64,000 nt of DNA from Clarireedia homoeocarpa. Taxonomy: Eukaryota; Ascomycota; Leotiomycetes; Helotiales; Rutstroemiaceae. The translations under genes and the position numbers were made by a program. The stretch covers positions 618,008 to 682,007 of the forward strand of contig LNKV01000016.1 of the NCBI GenBank assembly GCA_001465935.1, in the 5' to 3' direction. The notes beneath the pieces were generated by a model that made no database searches, was not told where the DNA came from, and was given only the letters and a program-made list of their open reading frames with translations. Position 1 is the first letter of the stretch, and each line of letters begins with the position of its first letter. Shown piece after piece: positions 10,601 through 22,858 of the stretch.

Positions 10601-13030
10601 CCAGTTGGGCCAGCAATGATGTTGAGCTCGCCAATCTCGAATTTCACATCCAGATCCATCATGCGGAACGCATCCGAAATAGCATCAGTCGAACGTTCTT
10701 TGCCACCCCATGAAAGCGTAGCATCCTTGAAACCAATAATTTGATTGCCGTTCTCGTCGGTTTGGTCGTGCGCGAGTTGTTCGTATTTGCCAGTCTCTTC
10801 TTCGTTCAAGAATTCCTCAATTCTGTCCACGGATACCTTACTTTCTTGCACATGTGCTATCATGTCACCCAACTGGTCCAAAGGAACACGAAGGATGTTG
10901 AAGAGTGAGATGGCAGTGAATGCGACAGAAGGATAAAGGGGTTTCTTCTCGCCAACTGTGTAGAAAAGGAAAGAGAAGAAAGTAATGACCACAGGCACGG
11001 TATTCCAGACTGCTACAGCAAATGCCCAAATGATATACTTCAAGCGCAAACATTTCAATTCGTCGGCTCGCTTATCATTGACGATGTTATTGAAACGTCG
11101 CTCCCATGCAAAATATTTGATAACGCGGATATTCTCCAAGACCTCATTAGTAGTGTGGATTCTCTTATCAGTGGCGGCCATGATCTTCTTCTGGGTAGAC
11201 CCGAACGCACGTGCAAATCCAATATTGACCGGAACAAGAATGACCATGACAACCAATCCTGGAATACTGCTCTTCCCAAGGATGCGGTAGAGCAAGTAGA
11301 CAGCCCAGATAAGTTGAGTAGGGGCAGAAGCAACCAGGAAGTGAAGGTATGCCGTCACCTCACTAACCTTGAATGAATCAACAGACATGAGGTTAATGAT
11401 AGTTCCGATATTAGCCTGCTCATCAGTGTCTTTCTTGGTGTCAGAGGCTTCGGAGGATGCTGCCTGGTCATTGCTATTGGCTTGGCCCCCTTTCTTATTA
11501 TTGAGCCTCAACAATCGTCGCCACCAACTAGATTTCCCGTCTTTTTGCTGTGATTTTACTTCTCCTAGGACCGTGTCATTACCAGAGGCAGCCTTACGTC
11601 TCAAGGCTTTCGCATAAATTTCGCCAATGATGATTGCTCGTAGTCTTATGCAAACTTTACGACCCATCCATAGAGCCTGGTTATCGCCCTAGTATCCAAC
11701 GTTAGTAACGGGTTTTTTTGTGGGGGGGGGGGATGTTTCAGAGAATAGTGTTTCAGAGGATAAAGAATCATGGCTGCCACGTGCGGTGGTGACACGAGAA
11801 CAGGGGAATATTTTGTATACATACTATAGATCGCAAGATGTCAGTGAAGGCGAGAAGTATAACATATAGCCAGACTACATTTCGAGGTGCCGCATCTGGT
11901 TCTTCTAGGTATTCGAGGATTGCTTTCAAGAGCAGAGTTGGGGCGAAGGCGAATGTACAAGAAAATATTGTAATTGCGAACTGCATAAGGAAGATACCAC
12001 GGAAGTAGCGGATCAAGTGCAAGGACAACGCAGTTGTCTTCTTGAATTGGCGATAATCAGCTAAGACTGTAGCTGCCTTATCTTTTGGCATTAGATTCCA
12101 CACGTCTTTTATCTCAAAGGCCTTTATGTAGCCCTGATACATAATGGCATCAACCCAGCCAAAAGTTACAATCGAAAACAAGCTGGCAAGGGGTTCTCTT
12201 GATGGCGCCATATCATTCTCCCATTCTAGGACAACAGTCTTATTTCCCTTGCGTGTAGTAATTGCGATTCCGAAGACAAGCGAAGCGAGAGCGAAATCCG
12301 TAATAACGAGAGCTTGGCTGATACCGGATCGTGGATGAATAAGCGCAGAACGGAAGAGGACGAGCGAGAATACCCATTGCAGAGTGTACAAAGTAGCTGT
12401 GTGATTCCAAATTCTCGGGATCCTCCAACGCGTGTTGGAGAACGCGAAGCGCAGACCAGCGAGTGTCAAGATATAAGTCCAAACAACGATGCCGGTGGCG
12501 GCAGCCACAAATGCTTTGGAGTCGAATACGGTTACCAAAGTTGCCACGTGAACAGCTACTTCTGCCAGAACCGCCAGTAGCTCGATGATATCAAGGGCAG
12601 TTTGACCCCTGGGACTGTCGATAGCCGCAACTGAACCTTGAGTGGTTGTTTTGGTAAGAGCCAAACGCCCACCGCCATTCATTGTCAAGGCCTCATCTTC
12701 TTCGTCGATAGCGGTGTTGCTGCTTCCAATTGAGGTATCCGCGCCGCCATTGTGTATGTGTCCGTCACCAATCGATCCGCTCCGGATCTGATGGTAGTTA
12801 TGCTTTTGTTTCCGTTTGACTTTTCGCTGTATGGCAGATATCGAGAGGTAGAGGAACGAGAGTGCGATGGCTATTAGTGGGAAGAGTACTTTGAGATAAC
12901 TGTGGTTTACCGTTAGTCAGCATGCATGTGAAAAGGGCGGAATCCAGCAGTCTGAATTGACTCACTCTATCTGATAGCATTTCGTAACATCGTCAATTTG
13001 CCATATAGGCCCGTCGCAGTCCCCCAGCAT
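7668..13030 (-). CDS. ABCC-family (MRP-like) full ABC transporter
   Basis: Five exons (13030-12966, 12899-11825, 11688-9755, 9702-9613, 9552-7668) encode 1682 residues. The order is N-terminal membrane segment(s), TMD1, NBD1, TMD2, NBD2, typical of the yeast Ybt1/Vmr1 branch of vacuolar or plasma-membrane exporters of conjugates. NBD1 shows Walker A GPTGSGKTSLL, signature LSGGQKQRISLARAL and Walker B HVLLDDCLSAVD, where Asp replaces the catalytic Glu, as is usual for ABCC NBD1. NBD2 shows GRTGAGKSSLALALFR, LSQGQRQLLCLARAM and VLMMDEATASID with the Glu present. A linker between Walker A and the signature of NBD2 is Ser/Pro/Thr-rich. Intron 2 (11689-11824) contains a G run. The short first exon begins MLGDCDGPIWQIDDVT, a common start in this family. 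Substrate cannot be told. Confidence 0.93.
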
Positions 13031-13974
13031 GTTTGCTTGCACGCTGTGGTGAACGGCGGGATTGGCTCTTTTGAGAAGGCGATGTGATATGGGGAAGCGA
13101 TGATGCAAACGATAAGACCTCCCGTTAACAAGCCATTAAAACTATGCCTCGGGGGGATTTTTATTTCCGGCGCAAACAATGAACGCAGTGAATGTAATCA
13201 AGTTTAGTAGAGTAACCGAAATCTTATGTAGAAGAGACGAAAATATGTGCAGAAGCAGCACGGATAAGATAAAATGTACAAGACTGAGCAACTGTCGAAA
13301 TCAATCTACTGTACGAAGGAGTAGATGAGAGGTTGTCGTCGTAAGAATTGAGAAAATGATGGAAGAGCAATTGGAGGCGGCGGAGGATAAATTAATGATC
13401 TTACTCGTGCTCTAGCTAAGAAGGTAAGGTGAATGAGAATGAGGTAAAGGTGGATCATGGCAACATTTAAGTGTCAAGCGTCAACCGTCCAGCGTCAAGC
13501 GTCCGCCGTCCACCGCCTTGTCTTTCCCTTCTCCCTTCCTCCTTCCACACAACGCTCCTTCGGCCCTTCGGACTCGCCTCTGCAATCGTAATCGTACTAT
13601 GTAGAAAGCTGAAACATTGCGGTATTCTTCCGAATCCCGGTACAGCACAGTACAGTAGCGTCACGCCGCATGCCCTGCGTTTGCGGTCGCTTATGAAGGG
13701 GGTACAGTACAAGGGAAAAAAGGTTGACTCAGACAGACAGACAGACGGCGATGAAATTTTCGGTGCCAGGAAGCTTCATGTTGGATTCAGATTGGGGAGT
13801 GGAAATGGAAATATTCACAGAGTCGTCACTGACAGGTGGTACGTGTATTGCGTGTTAGTTGCTGTATACTTGGTAAGTCAAGACAAGTCCGGTATTCCAT
13901 TGCCGGAGTCGGTCAATCAATCACTATACGTATACTGTCTTTACGCTCATCATCGACTCCCATCTCTCTGCCGC

Positions 13975-14019
13975 GCTGTGCTGTGCTGTGCTGTGCTGTG
14001 CTGTGTTGTGTTGTGTTGT
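13975..14019 (+). repeat. Pentanucleotide array (CTGTG)n-(TTGTG)n
   Basis: About six CTGTG units run into three TTGTG units, a simple tandem array with a transition between unit types. Confidence 0.8.
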
Positions 14020-14200
14020 ACTATACTGTTGGTAGGCGCGTATACATACTCATCCATCTCACCTATTCTCATCCATCCCACCTATTCCCATCCATCTCAT
14101 CTATTCTCATCCATCTATGTTGTGTTGTACTATACTGTTGGTAGGCGCGTATACATACTCATCCATCTCACCTATTCCCATCCATCTCATCCATACAAAT
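14011..14200 (+). repeat. Two-copy direct repeat, period 109 bp
   Basis: A block of about 80 bp starting in the TTGTG array and including CTATACTGTTGGTAGGCGCG and a run of CATCC/CACC-type units occurs at about 14011 and again at about 14120. The second copy has the same order with small differences in the pyrimidine-rich tail. Confidence 0.75.
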
Positions 14201-14655
14201 CTAGGCATACAAGCAATGACATACTGTAAACGCCATGAGCTTTCTCGCTACAAGGGTCCCAAGAAAGCTTATCTACCCCGCGAACCCAACTCTTCAACAT
14301 ACCATACATAGTAAGTCTTACATACTGTGATACTATACCTTCCAAACAAGCCACCACCAACTCCTCCTACCAACCAACCAACGGATATCCAGCCAGCAAC
14401 CACTCCCCATCCTACCCCACCCGGAAGCAATTGTATCTCTCCCGTGCCATGCCTCTATGTATGCCTACCTACCATTCAACTGTAATGGGACGATATAAAA
14501 ACCAGGAGGGACTTTTGCCCACTCCCCGCCCTAGTCTTTTTATTTCTTAAATCAATTAAATAATTTGTAATATTACCAAGCAGTTGACTACAGTACTTCG
14601 CAAGTCAAAGCCCATTTTGAACGCAGCTTATCTACAGTACCAGCCAGGAGCTTGC

Positions 14656-14740
14656 TTGAGTCATACCGCACCATACCGCACCATACCGCACCGAACCCAG
14701 CAACCACCTTCAACCCGAGGTGCTGTACGGTATGACTCAA
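14656..14740. repeat. 10-mer array inside a 13-bp inverted repeat
   Basis: TTGAGTCATACCG at 14656-14668 is perfectly mirrored by CGGTATGACTCAA at 14728-14740. The 59-nt loop includes near copies of CCATACCGCA (three units overlapping the left arm). Possible stem-loop; function unknown. Confidence 0.65.
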
Positions 14741-15210
14741 ACAAACTCGGTGCAAGTAAATTCCAGTAACTAGCTATCAATCTCAACCCAAAGCACTTAC
14801 TCACTCACTCAAGTACTGTACATTGTGTCGATATGGTCATGGCTTTAGACCCGTACGCACGGTGCGGTTCATGCACAACGACATAGATGCAATATATACG
14901 CATATAAAACTGGGGCCAGCATGTGATGCAAACAATACAATTATCCTATGTAAAGGTTTTTTCACATACAATACTTAATGATTTTTGGACTTTTGTTAGA
15001 TCTGACCCGCCAAGATACCCCCCGTCTGCCTAAGTTGTGATATTACACAGAGATCATGAGTATGCAGATAAAACCATGTCTTCTTTTATTCTCCAGAGTC
15101 TAAACTCTGAACCCTTAGCCCCACAATCACCAAACCCAGAGACCTTGCTCTTTCTTTTATGTAACCAATCATACAAGAAGAAATTGAAAGATCCCAGACA
15201 TGAAAATTCA

Positions 15211-16804
15211 TTATCCCATAATCATGCCTTTCATGCCTGCCATGTCTCCCTCCTTTGCGGCAATTTCGAAATAACCATAAATAATGCTATGGAAATGTTA
15301 GCTTATGAATAATCGATAGAGAGGGCGTAGCACTTACGTGACAGCCAATAGGATACCAGTTCCGGATCCAAGAGCTCCCAAGAGGTCACTTCCGACAGAG
15401 AGAGCGCCAATGCAAGCACCACCGAAGGCGGCAGCAGTTGGAATGATGCGCTTCAATTCCTTATACATGCTTTGCTCTCTGTGACCGGCCATGACAAGTC
15501 CTTGATCCTTCAATTGCTTAGCAACATCTCTTGGGCTAGACCCAGAAACTTCAATCCAGGTCTTAGAGAAGATGGCGCATGCGACCAACATATAGGTGAT
15601 GTAGACAGCGGTGTGAATAGGGTCGAGAAGAGCATCAGTGAAGTTCAATGGTGGGGACATGTAGTATGCGAGACCAGAGGTAGCGAAAAGTTGAGCGGAT
15701 CCCTCTTTGGGTTCCCAAACACCGAAGAGTTGGACAAGTAGGTTCTCAGAGAAGCGAGAGTACAACATCTGGGAGATGAGGAAAACGTTGGATGAGAGGG
15801 CGGATTGCAACATGATAGGCATGTTAGAGGTGTAGAAGAGACGGACTGGGTAAGATCCACGAGCCCCACGTTGGCGGGATGACTTGACTGGGATCTCAAC
15901 ACGGAAGCCCTGAAGGTAGATGACAGCGGAGAAAACAATAAGAGTCGCCAAGAGGTTCATGATGTTGGGAAGGTTTTGCCTGTAGAAAGCCTCTTGGAGA
16001 GCGCGTTGCTTGTTCGGCCATGTCAAAAGCAAGTGGAAGAGCGCGATGACAGCTCCCTCGAATTCCGGACCACGACCAGTGTTAATGGTGGTGGGGGAGA
16101 ATGCTTTCCAAATGATAGACTCGCAGATGTTGGTAGCAATGAAGAGAGAGATACCACTTCCGAGACCATATCCCTTTTGAAGGAGCTCATCGAGAAGAAT
16201 GACAATCAAACCAGCAACAACCAATTGGAGAATGAGAAGGCAGACAACACCGGCACCAAGATCAGATGGCTGGCCGTACAATCCAGTGAACACGTACACA
16301 GTAGCCTGACCCATTGACAAGATGATGGCGAAGAGCTTCTGCGCAGTCTGGTAGAGCTCACGATCGGACTTCAAGTCAAGGTTGACGTCAATCAAGTGGG
16401 TGCCAGCAAGAAGCTGGAAGACCATTCCGGAAGAGATAATTGGACTGATACCCAATTCCATCAGAGTACCTCTGTTACTCGCCAACATCATTCTCAACCA
16501 GTATAGAGGATCCGAGGTATCTGAGGACACAATGCCATATAATGGCATCTGGCTCATTACCAAAAATATCAACAATGTCAAACCCGTCCACATCAACTTT
16601 TGGTTGAAGGGAACCTTCGTCTCGGGTTGCTGAACCTCAGGGAGGAACGGCGAGAAGGGTTTGATGAGATCGAGGAATCGAACTAGAAAGGCGCATTGTC
16701 AGTCTTGGGTGTTCTGTAGAAGCAATTCCTAAACTAGAAAGCTCAAGAACATGTATAACGATGGGCTGTGAAATAGTAAGGCAGTGCGACTTACGGCCAC
16801 TCAT
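15211..16804 (-). CDS. SEC61: Sec61 alpha, ER protein-conducting channel
   Basis: The pore subunit of the ER translocon, moving secretory and membrane proteins across or into the ER membrane. Three exons: a 10-nt first exon (16804-16795, ATG AGT GGC C), 16682-15338, and 15286-15211. The product is 476 residues, the family length. Seen: start [13 protein letters not shown], the plug and first membrane segments ([23 protein letters not shown]), multiple membrane segments, and the conserved cytosolic end [13 protein letters not shown] joined across intron 2 to [15 protein letters not shown]. The tiny first exon and the short last exon are easily missed. No oddities in the protein. Confidence 0.96.
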
Positions 16805-17568
16805 CTTGGCGATTGTTGTCTGAAGACCTCACACAACGGTGAATAAGAAGAAGAAAGTGAGGATTAAGGAATGACGATAAAAAGTCGCACGTCGAATCTC
16901 TGCTCACTTAAATGTGGCAGAATATTGTGATGTGTTCGAAAGGAAGTTAATTCGAAGGTGTTCTCGGCTAGTAAATTTTGGGACTGGCCGCTTCAATTGT
17001 AAGATGTGGCCTTTGGCTTCAGCTAGGGAAATTGGCGGGGCTTAGTCAGCAGGTACATTATGTCACAATGCCACAACCCCTTTTATGCACGAATAAAGAG
17101 AGTAGTAACTTATGCACGAATAAAGAGAACCAAGAGGATTAACTTAAGAGAATATGTGGACGAACTGAACAGAAGATTTGTCAATGGTGCTAGAAGATGC
17201 ATATCGTGAGAACAGGCTTTTTCTAAGTACCTGACAGTAAGCTTGCATTCTTGGTATTACTGAGTTTGAGCTATGGGCCCAGACAGACGGGAAACTATGA
17301 AAGTCACCAAATAGTCTTCACTTACCTAGGTCCTCCAACGGATTCGCTCGGTCTGCCTAGCAAATTCAACCCTACAATCACAGCCATAGGAATTCCCATA
17401 CGATTTGATTCAAATTCAGATCTAGCGTTATCATAATCAACGTTGGTATATCATCATGTTCGTAAATTCATGCACAGAAACCTTCCCCGAATTCAATGCT
17501 GCAAAATCACCACCCTTTCCCCATGACGACGTACAATAAACAATCCGTCGCTACATATTCAGCTACAA
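16805..17568. other. SEC61 promoter region
   Basis: This lies upstream of SEC61 (-) and downstream of the ATPase stop (-). A repeated phrase TATGCACGAATAAAGAG occurs twice near 17083 and 17112. No gene seen. Confidence 0.55.
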
Positions 17569-20500
17569 TTACCACGCCATCCTAGCCAAGAATCCCTCTG
17601 GATATCTTCGAACGAAGTACTTCCTGACCTCATCCGTGAACAGAATCCACAACCCGAAACACAGTGGGAAGAAGAAATATTCAACCGGGATGCCAGTCGA
17701 ATTGATTGCAGTAGTGAGCCCAGGGATATAGAGGAAGATGAAGATGACAACCAGCGCGAAGACGATAGCAGGAAAGAGCCATAGGTTTTGGGTTGCCTTA
17801 TTGAAGGCCGGTGGTTGCTGGAAGATGGACAAGCGTCGTGTACGTGTAGCCTGTGATATGAATTAACAATGTGATCGAGTAACGAAAAATGGTATTTACT
17901 TACCATGAGGTTGAACCACTGCATAATGACCAAATTTACGAAGTAGATCGAAGATGCTTCAGCGAGGACCTGGTTGACATACTCGGTGCTTAAGGAGTCT
18001 GGATATTTGCCGTAACCAAGCCAAAGAACCGAAAAATGAACACCCCTTTTTTGACAATACCAATATGCCATTGCAAAGGACGCTATAGCTTCTTGAACAC
18101 CCAAGAAGACATACGAGTGGAAGAGAAGTTTCCAATCAACCAATCTATCTTTCTTGACATTCCTCGGTTTCCTCAAGAGAACGTCGGCCTCCGGCTTCTC
18201 ATAGGCAAGTACCGTGGCTGCAGCACAATCCGTAAGACAACAGATCATAATCATGAGGAAAGAACTCAAGATCTGTGGTAGTCCGAGTAACACATTCGTG
18301 ATAATGGGCAGGAATTCGCAGAAGGTTCCGGCCGGAAGAAGATATAGAATGGTCTTCTTGAGATTGTCAAAAACGACACGTCCGTATTTCACGGCTTCTA
18401 CAACGGCGCCGAAAGAGTCAAGGAGAACCATATCAGCTGCCTCAATAGCAATGTCAGAGCCGCTACCAAGTGCGATACCGATGTCGGCTGCTTTCAGAGA
18501 CGGAGCATCATTGACACCATCACCAGTCATGCCAACTATATGCTCACGTTTCTGGAATTCTACATTGAAGTTGGTTAGTTTAGTAAGTAAGGTATAAGGA
18601 CCAATGCACAGTACCTTTGACTATACGCAGTTTCTGCTCTGGGGTTGTGCGGGCGAATACAATTTCTTCATACTTGGAAAGCTGCTCCCATTGATTATCA
18701 TTTAATGAAATTAATTCCGGACCACTGAGTGTGATAGAACGACCCGAGACGTACGAAGCATCCTTTTCGTGGCTAATATCGGTGGAATCACTTTTCTGAG
18801 ACTCTGCGCTGTGTCGAGATAGCATAGAAACATCGTGAATCATCGAAGCAGGGCAGGTAATGATGCCACAGTCGATCGCAATTGCTTGAGCAGTAAGTTT
18901 GAAGTCGCCGGTGACCATGAAGATTCGAATGCCAGCTCCTCGAAGGATAGAAACAACATCTCGTATCTCATTGCGAGGAGGATCCACGATGGCAACAAGA
19001 CCGACAAAAGTTAAATCAGAACCGCCTTGGCGCATTATTTCGGCCTCGAAAGTATTGTGTGTTGGTTGGTGTTGAGATTGATGCCCGGGAAGGACTTTTC
19101 TTGCGAGTAAAATCACTCGCTTTCCCTCACTGGACCATTTGTTCTTAATAACTTCAATGTTTGACCTCATGGATGAATCCAGCGGGTACAAATGACTATC
19201 TTCGCCAACATATTTTGTACAGCGTTCGACGAGAATATCTGGAGCTCCCTTAATGGTCAGAAGGAGATCGTCCGACTTCCATGATGTTTGCTCCGCAGGC
19301 GACAAGGCGACCCGAAGACCCTCTGAGTCCGATAGAGTAAGTGTCCGGATCATGAATTTGTTCTTACTATTGAATGCAAGTTCAAAAGTTTTTCTCCATA
19401 GGTTATGCAGCTGTCGGACCTCCCCAAAGGTTTCTGAGAGACGGAGGACAGCTTGGTCTGTAGCATCACCAGCGATCTTTCGTTCAGCAAGGGGTAGATG
19501 AAGCGTTGCCGCGTCGAATTCGCCTGCATTGCATAGACCTGCGATAGCACGCATTTGAGCTACAGAGTTATTTGTTGTCCCTTGGGTACTTTGAAATTCG
19601 AGGGCTTGATCGGGGGTCATTGTTCTCGTTGCTATTGAACACTCGGTGGCAAACATCTGGTTCTAAGAGAAAGTTAGTAAGTGATTACATTCGTTAACAA
19701 TTGCTAAGAGAAGAGACACCGAAGTTGTACCTTAGTCAATGTACCTGTTTTATCAGAACAGATTACCGATACAGCACCGAGTGTCTCCACGGTTTTCAAG
19801 GACTTGCAAAGAACTTGGTTCTTCTTCATTATGTTCGCAGTGATGGTTAATGATGCAGTGAGTGCGATTGGCAAGCCTTCAGGAATGAATGCCACCGCCA
19901 CCGTAACGATATCGACGATTAGTCCCGCAGTGCTAATCCACTCTGGGTGCGCTTTTCGTAGCCAAGCACCCCATGCAGCGACGACGACAATGTTAAAGAA
20001 GACCATGATCGAGCAGATGATTATGATGAATCTCAAAATTTCTTTCTGAAGCGTTGTCATACCAGTTTTGGGAGTATTCGTAAGCTTTGCAATCTTGCCA
20101 AAGACGGTCCTGTCTCCTGTACTGACAGTGATGCCTATAGCAGATCCAGCTATACAATGAGTACCTTGCATACCGATATTATGAGTCTCCAAATAGTTGA
20201 GGTCCGTATGGTCGATGGAGCCAGGAATAGGTTGGGACTCGCCAGTGAGAATAGAACGATCGAATTTCGCATCAGATGAGATTTCCACAAATCGGACATC
20301 TGCAGGAAGCTTGTTGCCGGATTTTATGTAGAGTATGTCACCCGGAACTAGCTCTGCGGCTGGCAATTCTTCGCGGTGTCCATTCCGAAGGACGAAACAA
20401 TCGTCTGGAAGCATGCCAGAGATTGATGCCATTGTCCTCGAAGAAGACCAGTCTTGCCATGCATTGAATAGCGCCTGAATGACGAAAACAGCGTAAAGAA

Positions 20501-21180
20501 CAATAGCAAGAGCTAAGTTTGCCTGGGCTGGATTTGGTTCTCCGAGAGGTTCGTATGTTATAGTAACCAAGATACCACCAATCAACAAGACTGAGCCGAA
20601 TCCACCAAAGAGGTAGCCGAAGACTACGCAGTGACAGCTGGTTAGCACTCCGTGGCATAAATAAGGAGAAAAAGGAGTGAGAATCAGATTTACCTCGGGA
20701 AAACAAATCAGACGGTGGTTTCGAAGGCATATTCTTTCCAAATTCTTTCGCCTTCATTTCAATTTGTTCTCTGGAGAGACCAGTGACGAGTGATGTCGAC
20801 AGAAGCCGTTCGACCTCGTGCGCCGGTAATGTATGCCACTCCAAGTCTCCAAGCTCCGCAGCTGCATCCTTCTTTACACGGAGAGCCTCTGCCTTTTGTT
20901 TTTCTTTCGATTCTTCGATGGCGAAGGAAACCGTACGATAAGTGATTGGGAGAGCAGTCGCTGGGTCTATGGAGGCTCTGCGACGCCTCGAGCTAGCTAT
21001 TGACATCTGAGAGTTGTTGCTGATGGTTCGACCTAGCTTGGGAAGGCTATGGGTCGTCCGTCCCGTCTCTTCATCCTGACCACCAAACCTGATCCGCGCA
21101 CCAGGGCGAGGTTCGACTTCAAATATCTCATCATTGCCCTCTTCTACGGAGGTCGATACGACCTTTTCGGAAATGGTCAT
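17569..21180 (-). CDS. P2-type cation-transporting ATPase, Na+/K+-ATPase alpha-like
   Basis: Five exons (21180-20694, 20623-19731, 19662-18615, 18559-17904, 17850-17569) give 1121 residues. A membrane ion pump driven by a phospho-enzyme cycle. Seen: a long cytosolic N-terminus, actuator motif LTGESQP, membrane segment 4 with [10 protein letters not shown], phosphorylation Asp453 in [13 protein letters not shown] (interrupted by intron 2 after the Lys), hinge [20 protein letters not shown], and a six-segment C-terminal membrane domain ending LARMAW. The IPEGLP and YEKPEAD segments resemble the fungal proteins usually annotated as Na+/K+-ATPase alpha rather than Ena1 or Pmr1. Ion specificity is inferred, not shown. 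The first ATG (MTISEK) is chosen. Confidence 0.88.
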
Positions 21181-22858
21181 CTGTAACGTCAACCTTGATC
21201 AAGCTCCGTTTGCAACTGCTGATCTTCTGCTTGGTAGCTTGCGCAAATGCTTGGTTGTACCCGACCAGAAGATAGCAGGCGAGTAACCGCGCGCTCTTCG
21301 GATGCAGAATGGCTTGCAAGAAACTGATATTTGGTGTAGAAGACTGAGAAGTGTGAAAAAGAAGTAGTAGGAGAAAACTAGAGTGGTATTCGACTATGAA
21401 AAATGTGACAAAGGAGGAAGAAAGTTGGAGATTGAGTGAGTTAAATAGATACAAAGAACCAGCAGTAGCACTTGCAACCCAACAGAAGACAGAAAGGAAT
21501 TGCACATGTGGCGCAATATGAGCGACGAGGTTGGACCTTTTTCACCAACATGATATTCACCGCCATCCGTCATAAGAAGGATTTGAGTTCTATTAAAGTT
21601 TCCTAATTGCGCTTCATCTCCGTTGGCGTATAGTACGATGCAAGCTATTGCTGCCATACAACTAGTTGAATAACAGAAATTCACCCACATTCCAGTGGTG
21701 CATATTTCCCAGAACGGTAGACCGAGATTGACCAATCTTCATTTCTCAAAAATGAGCGACGCATGAGCATGATAGCTGCTTCATCAAATCGCGCATACAA
21801 ATGTCTTGAACTTATCATCAACGTGCTTCTTAGTTCTGATAGCGTTGGCTGCGGAGTAGGTCTTTCTAGTTAAGTGTGGCTGTATACTTGCCGTGAAAAG
21901 CTTGTCATGTAGAAAAATCCCTCATGGACGAACAGGGGGCTCCTAAGCTAGTTACTAATTTTGGCCAATATTATGTTGGACACATAACGTTTGAGCTGAT
22001 GCTGTGTGTCATAGTCGTGAATTTGATATCCATTCGAAATGAAATAAAAGGCACCCTGTTGTGGAGATGTATCAGGTACTAAGGACGTTGTATCCATTAT
22101 CAACAAACGTTCTCCTAGAGTCGTTCTCCTAGAATCTTGTTTCAACTCAAGCTTTTTGGCGATGTTTTAGCTTCTAGCTTCCAAGATGCCAAAGTGCTAA
22201 CCGAGGGCCTTACAGCAAACGCCAGGATGGCACGGTCCACATGAAAGTTTCGGGGTTCCTTTTGCCTGGTTGATGGTGGTGGAGTAGTGAGTGGTGAGCG
22301 ATAAGTAGCCGCCCGTGGAGAAGATTTTTTAAATCCTTCAAAACCAAGATTTTGTGCAAGTTCTGAGGGGAAACTATCCAGTACTGCAAAGATGTGAGGA
22401 TCTATATATTTAGAAGCAATAGGACTTGAAACCCAGCCGGGCCACCAAAACATTGACTGCAGTGCACAACACCACGCATACTGGTATTGCTCAGTATGAA
22501 ATTCGTTCGTGAACTCTGAACTGAGGTTGTCGATGTTCCACAGACCATCATAGATAACGCGGGGAAAGCTCCGAATGTTGTAACTGTTATGCTCCGAATG
22601 AAGCACTGCATATACCATTATCCCGAGGGACCAATGCTAGCCATCGTGGTACTTGTGTTACTTTCTTATCTTTTTGGAGCATTGCCTGGGAGGTTCTCTC
22701 CTAACCCTGATAATGATGCTAGGGAAATGTGGCGATGCGCCTAGAGAATAAGAACTCTGCGTCACTCTCTCTGCGTGAATAAATTCGCCAAGGGAAGTAG
22801 GCAGCTTAGATGGGTTTTGACGGTGGTAATGCGCTCGCTCTAGTTGTGATACGAAAGT
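21181..22858. other. Intergenic, ATPase promoter region
   Basis: This lies between the ATPase start and the 3' end of the tRNA modification gene, both minus strand. A 158-codon ATG-initiated open frame at 22142-22618 (-) lacks recognisable domains; it could be a lineage-specific gene, but I see no further support. The rest shows nothing. Confidence 0.4.

Larger units (their letters stand above)
13031..15210. other. Repeat-rich intergenic region upstream of the ABC transporter
   Basis: It carries the 5' region of the minus-strand ABC transporter and the 3' flank of SEC61. It contains a (CAGA)4 stretch near 13728-13745, a pentamer array, a 109-bp-period repeat, a 10-mer array and an inverted repeat, listed separately. 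I see no gene: open frames here run through the repeats. Confidence 0.55.

Noticed and set aside
22142..22618. 158-codon open frame (-)
   Set aside because: Starts with ATG but has no motif, and the composition is not convincing; left as a remark in the intergenic entry.
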